From NCBI RefSeq assembly GCF_947623445.1, contig NC_135243.1, positions 22,576,479 to 22,640,478 of the forward strand: a stretch of DNA of 64,000 bases, read 5' to 3'. The position numbers and the translations under genes were made by a program. The stretch comes from Clavelina lepadiformis. Lineage: Eukaryota; Chordata; Ascidiacea; Aplousobranchia; Clavelinidae. The notes under the pieces are model-generated. The model had not been told where the DNA came from, did not search any database, and saw nothing but the letters and a program-made list of their open reading frames with translations. This document shows positions 47,574 through 58,800 of this stretch, in pieces (the stretch's first letter is position 1; each line of letters starts with the position of its first letter).

Positions 47574-50500
47574 CTAGAAATAAAACATAAAAGCTTTCGA
47601 AAATTCTGTTAAAGACTAAAAGAATATACTGTACTTTGTCTCAATGCAAATAATGTCACAACATCGTTGTAAACAAAACCTTGTAAACCAAAATTATTTA
47701 TTTATGTATCTTGTGACAACGCTGACAGGTTTATGTTGCTTAAAAAGTTTGCTATTTGTTGAGTAAAATTTATTGCAAACCATAAAAACATGCATACAAC
47801 CATAAATAAATGTTTAATAAACGTGCGTTTTCATCTCGTGTTGCTAAATGGGTAGAATAAATATTTATTTACCTTGTTCGATTGTGACCTCGCTATCTGG
47901 AGACGGAGATTTCATGTCTGCAACGTCACCGCCTAAAAAGAAACACAAACAACTTAATGGGATAGTTCGTATATTCATATAGCTTAACGTTTGCTACAGT
48001 TAGTTAGCTTCAGTATATACGGGCAAATGTAAACGACATCATTATAAAGATATGAAGCTGTAAAATAAACATGTCCAAATGACCTACTTGACGATAAACT
48101 TGCACTTGTATTACTTTCGTTCTGGCTATCCAACGTACTGTCTTCCAAAGACAAGACATGGAGATTGGAAGAGATTTCGTCTAGCAACAAATTCATGTAA
48201 AGGATGAGTCAAGTCGTGTCAATCATAAGAAAGTTTAAGTATTTCAGTTTTGTTTGAAAATCTCCAACGTTTTTTAGTTTATTGAGCTACTGCTGCAAAG
48301 ACATGCCAAAATATGAAGTTTTATCTTCACATTTTCTTGGCTGATATTGTTTTTACTCAAGTACCTGGCGTTGTAAAAACTGGACGGGAACCATCTTGGG
48401 TTTTTGCCAAAGTTGTTTCCACCGGAGCATGTAACACTGGAACTTGGAAGTTTAATTAACAGTATAAATGTGAAGTCAGTATAAAAATTAAAATTAAATG
48501 TGAACATACATAATGTAAAAAATTATTAGAAACCAAAGATAAATGAGTTATACTGTTGATCAATAGTGTTGGCTATTTGTTAATTTGTGACCAATGATCA
48601 AAAATTGATTAATGTTTTTTGGCTCAAACCAACAACAACAACATTCGGACGTTTTTGAGCAAAGACAAGTCGACTATTTTCTTATGTTATATCATTTGCG
48701 CTATGTAAACAACGCACAACGAATTAATGATTCACAGTAGGCAGTACCTTGTTTAAGTGGTCTTCTAATATTTGCCTCCTGATCGTTAAAAGAAGGTTTG
48801 GACGCTATATATATTTATGACATTCATTGAAAATCGTTTTCTTACTTCCAAAATATTTCATTATTGCACATTTCAACACACATGTTTGATTAGTCAAATC
48901 ATAACGAGCGATATTGTCTATTATGAATTAGGAGAATTACCCGTAAGGATTGGTTTGTTTTATCAACCAGAAGTAGTTAACTTTGCACCAAAAGTGTTAA
49001 AGACTGGGTTTGAGTATCAAAGTTCTGTCAATTTTTACGTATTAAAGTACACGTCTTGCAGTTGCTGCAGCAAATATATCTGGTTCTTCAACTTATCTAC
49101 GTACCTTCTGCAGGTGCACGAAGCTCTGATATCGAATATGATTCATTGCTAGAGGTTCCTTCGCTTCCTGATGTTGATCCAATTCCTTAAAACATCGTTA
49201 CCGATGACTGTTTGGTGTTTTGTTATGTTTTGTATCAAGGTACAATAATAGCTTCTTTAACATCAATATATTTCAAAGACATGATTACGTAAGCAACGAC
49301 CGCAAGGATTTTATACAGAAAGCGGAAGGAGAATTTATACTAAATGGCAGTATAGTTGAAAGAAAATACAGGTTAAATATATCGTTGAGTTGGAGCAGGT
49401 GAACAATTGCAAATTACTCGAAATATTTAACTAGTATGGCGTTCAACTAAAATTGGTAGAATTGCGTTAAATTGTATAACTTACCTCCCAACATAAAACT
49501 TGGTGGAACAAAACGACTAACCGGGGCGCATTCCTTTTGAATGAAAGACGGCTTTTTAAGGCACAACTCTTGCGAAGCATCGTGGACAAGCTTATGAAAC
49601 AAGCTAAGATCGCGATTTTGCAGTTGGCTCTGTAAACGGTCTTTTACTTCTGTCATGGTTGGTCGATCAGCAGGATCTTGTTGCCAGCACCGGATCATTT
49701 CCTCATTCAGAACACGAATCATTGCTGCATCTTCGCCTGTACCTTCATCCCCTAATCCTTGTATATACTCATGGATGCTTTGAACGCTTGGTCGTTGACC
49801 TTCGATAACTCGGTCGGTAAAGGTTTCTAACGGTGTCCCAACATCAATCGGCATTTCTCTCGCTAAAATCATGTGCAGAGTCATTCCATAGCTGTAGGTG
49901 TCGTATTTGGGTGTCAGCTTGGTACTGATATCTTGCAGACGTTCAGGAGCAGCGTAGAGAAGCGTCATCTGAACAGAATCTTTAGCTTTGTATCCAGCTG
50001 TTGTTGTAGATCCGGTATAACTGGACAACTGTGCAGCACCAAAGTCTCCAATCTTACAATGCAAATCCTCGGTCATGAGAATGTTTTCTGGTTTTATATC
50101 CCCATGCAACAGTCGTTTGTTGTCAAAGAGATTATGGATGAAAGCAAGTCCGTTGGAAATCTCTGCACCAAATCTCGCTCTAAGCAGAGGGCCCAAAACG
50201 ACGTCTTCATCCATAAGAATTGCTTTTAGATTGCCAGCAGGAAGATACTCCATAATAATTGCAACTGCTTTAGGCCATTGCGTCCAACCGTAAACACGAA
50301 CTATGTTGTCGTGGTTGGCTTGCTGGAGGTGGCCAATTTCTTTTTTTATCCTATAACATTGTATTAACTTCATAAAACATCAGCCATTTCCAATGTGCTT
50401 TTTCAGTTGTTGGCAACTTTTCTTTAAAATAAAACGAGTTACTTTTTTTCCAGCAAAATCTTCTCTCTTTTCCCGCCCTTCATCTCAGAACATTTCACAG

Positions 50501-50883
50501 CAACTGCTCCAAACTTTTTATGAAATCCGAGACGAACTTTTCCGTATGCACCTTCCCCAAGATCTCCTTCATCGTCATCAGCAATGCAAAGGATTTCGTC
50601 GCATCTATAAAGCTTGATCTGCATATAACAAAGTTTAATCGCGTAAACTGCAAAGTGTTATATTTGGTCGCTGCTTTGCTGCATATCTGAAGTAAATACA
50701 CGTGTTCTATATATGATCTATAGGTTCACCCTACTTAAGTATAAATTTCCAATAATATACTTAGCTCAAAACTATTTTAAGTGTAAATTGTAAAATTTTT
50801 ACAATGCAAAATTTTCCTTGGTTTTAAAATCTACCTCATTTTTTAAACATACAGTAATTTGGTCTTACTTGAGTTTCAGTCAT
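42325..50883 (-). CDS. K5: complete non-RD kinase with one ARM-like module
   Basis: Best-preserved copy, about 820 residues by exon sum. Exons: 50869-50883 (MTETQ), 50443-50618, 49485-50350 (kinase), linkers 49105-49185, 48748-48804, 48365-48442, 48088-48180 and 47873-47932, then the module 42325-47573. Kinase motifs: GEGAYGKV, VAVKCSEMK, αC Glu in IKKEIGHLQ, LLHGDIKPENIL, GDFGAAQ, YAAPERL, DTYSYGM, CWQQDPADRPTM. Every splice phase agrees from start to stop. The kinase is likely cytoplasmic, since no signal peptide or membrane segment is seen. Non-RD kinases of this type (RIPK, IRAK1) relay immune or stress signals; that role is inferred for K5. The Ser/Thr-rich linkers could be autophosphorylated. 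Confidence 0.88.
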
Positions 50884-50889
50884 GATGAC

Positions 50890-50995
50890 AAACTTCACTG
50901 ATTTACCTGGAAACCTGACAATAACTACACAGGCTTGCAGCAGCTGACGCTTTATGCTACGTCAACGTTGAAACTACACAGCTTCATTGTAACAG
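50890..50995 (-). promoter_or_regulatory. K5 proximal promoter, shared with K4
   Basis: TATA-like CATAAA at 50951-50956 on the minus strand, about 70 bases before the ATG, next to TTGACGTAGC (CRE-like half site) and CAGCTG. Nearly identical to the K4 block at 39060-39165. Confidence 0.5.
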
Positions 50996-51539
50996 AACAT
51001 GTTTGAGTACTGTTTAACTACATGTTTAACTGAAATGTATACAAACTCTGATACGAATACGTCGTATTATAAACTCTATTCCATCAAGTTTGCTCTGTGT
51101 TTCCTGCCAAGATTTTTAATAAATAACTAACTTCAGTCACTTTTTAGTATTCAATTATTACACCATCATATCTTACAATTTTACAGTGAAACTAATTATT
51201 TTGAAGAAGATAGTCATAACAATTCAAATGCTGAATGTCTGGATTTAACTTTGTCATTCTCCGTGTTGTTCAATATATTATAACTGCGTGGTAATAATTA
51301 ACCACAAACTCAACAGACTATGAAACACTATGAGGCATGAACACAGCTTAGGTGGCTGATTCTAAGACAACACATAATTTTCAGCAAACTTCTCGTGTTG
51401 GCTGTGAATCTAGTTTTTTCAAAATTACTTTTTTTTAGACCAAATCTGAACACTCTTAAGAGTTGCTTCATTCCCAGTTGAGGTGCGTCCAACACAACAG
51501 TTCACCCTGTTAGCCGTAACGTCACAGATGCTACTACAA

Positions 51540-52200
51540 AGAGGATTCAGGGTCTACCTCAAAAACGCTGCGAGCTGTATACGGGTTTCCTGCTGACCTG
51601 CCCTAAACTTTAGTTGCCGGGTACAACCGTCATACGTCCACCGAGACCCACTTTTAAGACGGAAAAGGTCACAGTGAAAGATACTGACCCGGAAAATATT
51701 AAGAAATAACGTAACCTTTTATTACTTGTGACATACGACTTGATACGACTATGTTTTATATCATTCATAAAATCTTCTTGTATACGGGTTGAGACAAAAA
51801 GAAACTTAGGAATCTAAAATCACGACAAACAACACAAAAAACACTTCATCGGAACCAATTACTGTATTGTTACTGATTTCAGTTGTAAAAGTTACTTTAT
51901 CGCTTGTGTAGTACAGGCTTCCACACTCAGCGTTGCCGTCGTAGGTTTAGTATACATAAAGCTGTCGCTTTTTCCCACGGCCGCGGAGAAGTGTGACGAG
52001 CGTTGGTTCATTGAGGATAGATTGAATGCAATCTGAACAGCGCTTTGTCAACACCAAGTGGTCTATTTTGCTATATTGTGAAATGCCGGTCGGTGTTTCA
52101 GTGCAGTGTCGTTGTTGCTAGATTGTAGCGTGTTGTGCTTTGCGGATTATAAAGTGACTGTTGGCCAATCTATTGCTTAGATTAAGTCTTGCAATCATCA
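51540..52200 (+). repeat. Dispersed repeat R2, copy 4
   Basis: Collinear with 33700-34340 and inverted relative to 41810-42170. Shares AACCGTCATACGTCC, CATAAAGCTGTCGC and the GCGCTTTGTCAACACCAAG core, and continues into TAGATTGTAGCGTGTTGTG, shared with copy 3. Confidence 0.65.
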
Positions 52201-52619
52201 CGGAATATTCTAGATTGAATTCAAAATAAAAAGTTAATGTAATTACGCAGAGCCGACCTAAGCAAGTGCGAGGCTCAATGCAAGAGCTAATGGCGGCCCC
52301 TTGCCGATTTTAAATAACTTATTGTAATAATAATAATAGTAATAATAATTACGTAAATAAAATGTCAATTCTTTGCCAATTAGCTCCCTTCAAAACTTTG
52401 CTTTGAGATAGAATAGATTTAGATTTAGAATAGACAGATAGATAGATTTCAATAGATCCTGTTTTTTCAAGATCAAATTGAGAAGTAACAATTCGATTTG
52501 AGCGAAATAAAAGCTAAATTGTTATTTTAGTTTGGTGCTAAGCAGCGTGGGGCAAAACGCAATCGCATCGCTCGAATTACCCTAAGGCCAATCCTGTTAA
52601 TACGTAATAATTCCTCGGA

Positions 52620-52800
52620 CAAAAATCAGTGACTGTGGTTATTGTAAGAAAGGTTTCTATGAAAAAGATTTCTGTGTCGGACCCTAGACCAGGTCATTCT
52701 AGTGGCTCAAAAATCAATGAACGAATTTGGTTCAAATGCAATATGACACCGGATCTGTATTTGAACACCGCGACCTTGCCTGTAACTTGCTAATTTGCCG
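52620..52800 (+). repeat. Dispersed repeat R3, right arm (inverted to 40700-40860)
   Basis: Imperfect inverted match to 40700-40860, including AGAAAGGTTTCTATGA, the CCAGGTCATTCT block and GCGACCTTGCCTGTAA. A second GCGACTTTGCCTGTAA follows immediately. Confidence 0.5.
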
Positions 52801-55800
52801 CGACTTTGCCTGTAATGGTAAATAAAATGATCGTCGTTGATATTTAGGACCGGCGAGAAATGTTTGCGGTGTCAATATTTAAATAAAATTTTCTTTAGGG
52901 TTCTTTCCCATAAAGTGTTCTTCGCGCGAATATGTGACCGTGGGCTGTAGGGCCTTCCGTTTATACCAAGAGTTGTCTCTATGGGTTTCAATCGGGGCTA
53001 CCACATAAAGGGGCTTCCAGGCCAATTCTCAAACGAAAACCAGTTGCTGGTAAATTCATATCGTGCGTTCTGACATATTCATTCGTGCGGTTGTGACTGC
53101 GCACGACAACTTTGCCATCCACATGTCCACCGCAGGTCATTGGTTGGAGAAGTGCCATTGCCATTGTGACGCTTATTTTCATGGCTCGGATTATTATTGG
53201 CGGGGGACCGATTAAAAAGGTGGTTCTGTTACAAATGCCTGTGATAACAACGACGCTCTAGCGTTAAACACGCGACGCAGATGTAACTAATGTGACTTCA
53301 CTATATTTGTTCTTACACTTTATTTAATTTGTGTGTGCGTGCACTTGTTTGAAACTTTTTGTTTTAGTGTTTACGCATTTAGTTTGTGTCTTTCGTTAAT
53401 TGGTCTGTTCTGTTTGTTTTTGTATTTTTTCTTGTATACTCAAATAGTTTATTTCATTAATCATTCCAAAGTTTTGTGTTTTGCACCTTTGCCTTATTGT
53501 GATTAGTTTTGTCGCAAATGTTACGTGGTCGGCCTCACCTACTCACCGTATAGAATTTTTATGGCTTCTCTCTGCAGTGTTGTTTTGAAAAAATCAGGCA
53601 GTTCGGTTAGTTAGTGTTGGTGGCAGGGTGTTTTCTCTACTCAGTTTTTAAATACAAGTTTTCACCAGCACTCTTTAACTTAACTTAACTCTGTAACTTT
53701 GTTGTTGCGGTTCGCCGTGAAAGGAGCTACAGACCTGGCTAAGACACTCATGTATCACGTAACGGTTAAACTGCAAAGTAGTAAATATATTTAACTATAC
53801 GACAGGTAAACTAACTTCTCTTGTACTCTTAGTTTTGTGAGATCAATGGAGCATGTCTTATTTTTCACGCTCAGCGAGACAGCTATACTCGAACCTTGCG
53901 TTGACGGCGACCGACACATGATAGAGTAGGGTCATTAGCACACAATACAATCGCGGCAAATCAAAGGATATCCAAGGCAAAGCATGAAAAATGAGCCAAT
54001 TGCAAGAATAATAATTTTTAAGCGATTATCGTTATTACTATGAAGAACTAATGCTATAAATTGAAAGCAAATGGATTTATCTTTCTATCTGTAAAAAGCC
54101 TGTTTCTGTAGGGCAAGTCATTTTTGTTTAACAATCGTTTAAAATTTCAGTGCCGATTCGACACTGGGGTTGGAAGGTAGGTACTGAAAATGAGTAAATT
54201 AAATAGGGTTAACCAAAAACTTGGGTGACACCTTTCGCCCACCATGCGGCAGGTCAAAACGAGCCCACATGTGACGTTAATCGACAATCGACACAACATT
54301 TTAAGCGAATGAGAACTATAAATAAAGAACAGTATAACTGAAAGCATTCCTATGCTGAAAATAAACATTACCTACTACTGATCACCTACCTATGGAGACG
54401 TATTCCAACCAAAACGCTTTAGCTAGCCTACTACCACTACCATACCTTATATAAAAACCCAGGCATTAATTGTAACAACAAGTGTTTAACAACTACATAT
54501 TAAAAACCCTTTCTGCAGCTCCGGTATCTTTACTGGCAACTACTCTTTAATTTAAAACAAACTTGTCTTTGGGCTTGCCCCTCACTTTAATAACTTAAAA
54601 AACCAATAAGAACCGCTGAAGGAATTATGTTGTCGGCAACAGCTTTGCCTTGAAATCCGGTATTATCTCGCACTAAGTTGAAGTTTTCAAGTGAGACTGA
54701 GGGTTTGGGTTTATAATATTTCAGAGAAGAAGTTGCCACTGAGGCAGATGCAATGACCCATGCATGGTTTCCGAAGCAGAAACATTTTGCGGGTTGGTTA
54801 ACACACTCGGTGACTCGTGCAAGGCAATCCAACAATCAGGTAATTCTTGAAATATTTGTGACGAACGACGAACTGACGGCTTCCATGGAGTTGTAGACCG
54901 GAATCACTGAACAGGAATAGGTCGTTCATGTCTTGCACAAGAACATTTCGAAAAGGGTTTACATCATTGTAAGCTATAGGCACTATAAACACTCCCTTAT
55001 ATCGCGCTGATATTTCGCTCTCCATACAATGTTTTCTATAGAAGTAGCATACAGTATGCCAGGCGTAAGACAAACTATTTTTTGCTTGTTTTTTTGAAAT
55101 ATTAACGGCCTGTAATCGGGCATATTTACTGTATATGCGCTATACCAGATCTTGTAACTGAAAAATCTATCGCCTGATATGTTTTTGTAAAACGCTTTTT
55201 TTCATACATTTTCTTAAATATAGATGTGTGCATACACCAAGGACGTTTAAACCTGTAGTCAAGCGAACGGAGTAGAGACCTGTAGTGAAGTGAACCAAGC
55301 TTCACGTCACAAGAAGTGATTAACCAATTTGTTACGTTGTTCATAACAAAGGAAACTGACGTGAAACAAAAGGCGCTCGAAACACGTCATAGTTGCTCTT
55401 TGTTTTGCCTTAGCTGTGTATGTTTCAGTGTGGGACGATTAGGGTAATAGAATAGGACAACTATCTAAAATATAAATACTCCGCAGTTATATAAAGGCAA
55501 GGAAGTAGACAACAAAGTTGGTTTTATTACAAATATTTTTTGGGTTAATTGTAAGAATTTAATAATTTCATCAGATGTGATTGGTACTTTTATGACAATT
55601 TTGACAAAAAACTAATTACTATTCAATCGTATTGCATAATAAGTGTAATACTAAAGCAATTGAATAAATCGTTACTATTGTAACTAACCTTGCTCATGTA
55701 AATAATCAGGTCAGCAAACATAAAGAAATATCACGGAGGGTTTGAATTACAACGTATTTTTGTTAAAAATTGTTAACTTTTAGGCAAACTCAAATAGAAT

Positions 55801-55893
55801 CTGATGTGTATAGTTTTATTTTCAAATCTGCATAAAGCGTCATCTGCAGTAAATTGGGGAAGTTGTTCAGGATAATAACTTAATTTTAACATC

Positions 55894-58800
55894 ATGACTG
55901 AAACTCAGGTAAGAGCAAACTATTTTTAAACAATTTGGTTTAAACAATGTTAAAATTTTACAACTTTATAAAATAGCTTGGAAATGTGTATTTCTTGCAT
56001 CATTAGAAACTTGATCAGACTTATATCGATTAGAAAATCTGCCATTACTTTAGGAAATCAGTCCAGCAGCCAAAAGTTTACATTTTGAAATTTAGGCGGT
56101 TGAGGCTCTCACATACAGATCAAGATCAAGTACCTATATAGATCAATAGATCGTATCTATTTGATTTGATCTATAAATCAAATATAGAACATTTGTGCTT
56201 ACTTCAGATAAACAGCAAAGCATTTACAACACATTACACTTTGCAGATTACGCGATTGAACTTTGTTACATGCAGATCAAGCTTTATAGATGCGATGAAA
56301 TCTTTTGCATTGCTGATGACGAGGAGGGAAACCTCGGAGAGGGATCATACGGAAGAGTTCGTCTCGGATTTCATCAAAATTATGGTGCAATTGCTGTAAA
56401 GTGTTCCGAGATGAAAGGTGGAAAGAGGGAGAGGATTTTGCTAGAAAAAAGGTAAAAGGTATTTAATGAAACTTGCTAAGTTTATAGACGAAAATGTCTA
56501 CGATTAGAAATACTCATAAAAAAAACTTGTTTTTTGTGTAATCAATAAAATATAACAGGATCAAAAAAGAAATTGGCCACCTCCAGCAAGCCAACCACGA
56601 AAACATAGTTCGTGTTTACGGATGGACGCATTGGTCTGGAGCAATTGCAATTATCATGGAATATCTTCCTGCTGGAAATCTGAAAGCAATTCTTCTGGAT
56701 GAAGACGTCGTCTTAGGTCCTCTACTTAGAGCGAGATTTGCTGAAGAGATTGCCAACGGACTTGCTTTCATCCATAATCTCTTTGATGACAAACGACTGT
56801 TGCATGGAGATATAAAACCAGAAAACATTCTCATGACCGAAGATTTGCATTGTAAGATTGGAGACTTTGGTGCTGCACAGTTGTCCAATTATACTGGGTC
56901 TACAACAACAGCTGGTTACAAAGATTTAAAATCTGTTCAGTTGACAAAACTGTACGCTGCTCCTGAACGTTTGCAGAATATTAGCATGAAGCTGACACCC
57001 AAATGCGACACTTACAGTTTTGGAATGACTTTGCACATGATTTTAGCGAGAGAACCTCCGATTGATTTTGGGATACCAGTGCAGACCTTTATTGATAGGA
57101 TCATTGAGGGCCAACGACCAAGTCTAGAAAGTATCCAAACCTACATAAGGGAGCTGGAAGCAAAAGGACAAAGCGATGATGCAGCAATGATTCAATTTCT
57201 GAAAGAGGAAATGATCCGATGCTGGGAAAAAAATTCTGCTGATCGACTGACCATGACAGAAGTTAATGAGCATTTGCAGAGTCAACTGCGAAATCGTGAT
57301 CTTAACGTCTTCCATAAGTTAGTCTACGATGCTTCAAAGACTCTGTGTCTGAAAAAGCCATCTTTCGTCCAAGATGAAAATCTTCCTATTAGTCGGTTTT
57401 GTCCACCAAGATTTTTAGTTGACGGTAATTTGATTCGTCAAAGCGAAAATTAGATGAAGTAAAATCCATATAGGAATAAAATAATAAGCATGTTACAAAC
57501 GTTATTGTCAATGTTGTCCGTCGAAGTAGGTTACCACTTTTATTTCTGTTGACTTTTTAAGCACCTGGAATGTCCTCAACCAAAAATGCAATTTCGATCA
57601 ACTATTCTACTTTCGTATCAGAAATAACTGATTCGTCAGGAGGTAAGAAGGTATATATATTTCATTTTAATATTTTGATTAAGCAAATTTAAGTATCTAG
57701 ATTGTAGACATTACGTGTCATTGATGGCATGCGTACATAGGGTTATTTTTGTGGTACTACTACAAGATTCATTTTGCAGAGTCACATCGCAACCAATCTA
57801 GATCCAGCAAATCACTTGATCAAATTTATGAATCAGCTTCTGCTGAAGGTATATTGTGCACAAAGCACGTGTATTTACTCAAAATCATCTTTTGTCCGCG
57901 GGTTCATAATGTACATCCCCCAAACTAAAGTTTTTGCCTGCCACTATTTTTGCCTGTCGACTGCAATATAATCTTTCGATGAAGTTTGCAATATAAAGCT
58001 AATTGTCTTAAATGTGGTCAAAGTTTTATTTCTTTTACAAGCATACCGAATATGCCAGTGGCGACCAAAAATCAGGCAAACCGTATTTTTGTGCAAGCTT
58101 TGGGTACTTTACCAAACGATTCTGGCATGAATGAAAAAATACTAGGTATATCAGTAACTCGGTAATACAATATACCGTAGTACCACTGTACTGCCCACCT
58201 CTTGTTGTTTCTTAAATCCACAAGGTTTCTTGACGGTTTATTTTACACTAAATATCCTTTTATGTTCATTGAGTTTGTGAATTGAACGTAGTTAAGTTCT
58301 AATATATATGATGTAAAAGAAAGAAATAGTCTACCCTTTTTGTTCATTTTTATAAATTGCAATTTTAAGACCATAAATTATATTTCATATATTTTTAAAT
58401 AATTTAATTAATTAATAATTAATAGTTTAATTATAATTTATGTCTTATGTTTATAAATAAATTATAATTAGTACACTTAAAATTATATATGTAATATGTA
58501 ATTATAATAATATAGTTTATAAATTTTAAAATATACATAAGTTTTATAAAAAGAGAATATACTATCATTATTTATTATTGAAAAAAGTGTTTACGGAAAA
58601 CCAATAATGTTTTGTCTTCTTACAGATTTACAGATTTGATTTACTTACAGATTTGATTTACTTACAGATTTGATTTACTTACAGATTTGATTTACTTACA
58701 GATTTGATTTACTTACAGATTTGATTTACTTACAGATTTGATTTGCTTACAGATGTAATTTGAGGAAAATTATACGAAAACTCATAAAGCAAACTTTGAA

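Larger units (their letters stand above)
51000..55893. other. Intergenic between K5 and K6, repeats
   Basis: K5 and K6 are divergent, so this stretch holds both promoters. Recognisable content: R2 copy 4 (about 51540-52200), the R3 right arm (about 52620-52800), and a possible solo LTR (53519-53764). The remainder (52.2-52.6, 52.8-53.5 and 53.8-55.9 kb) shows nothing I can name. Open frames at 54147-55344 lack domains or splice support. Confidence 0.45.
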
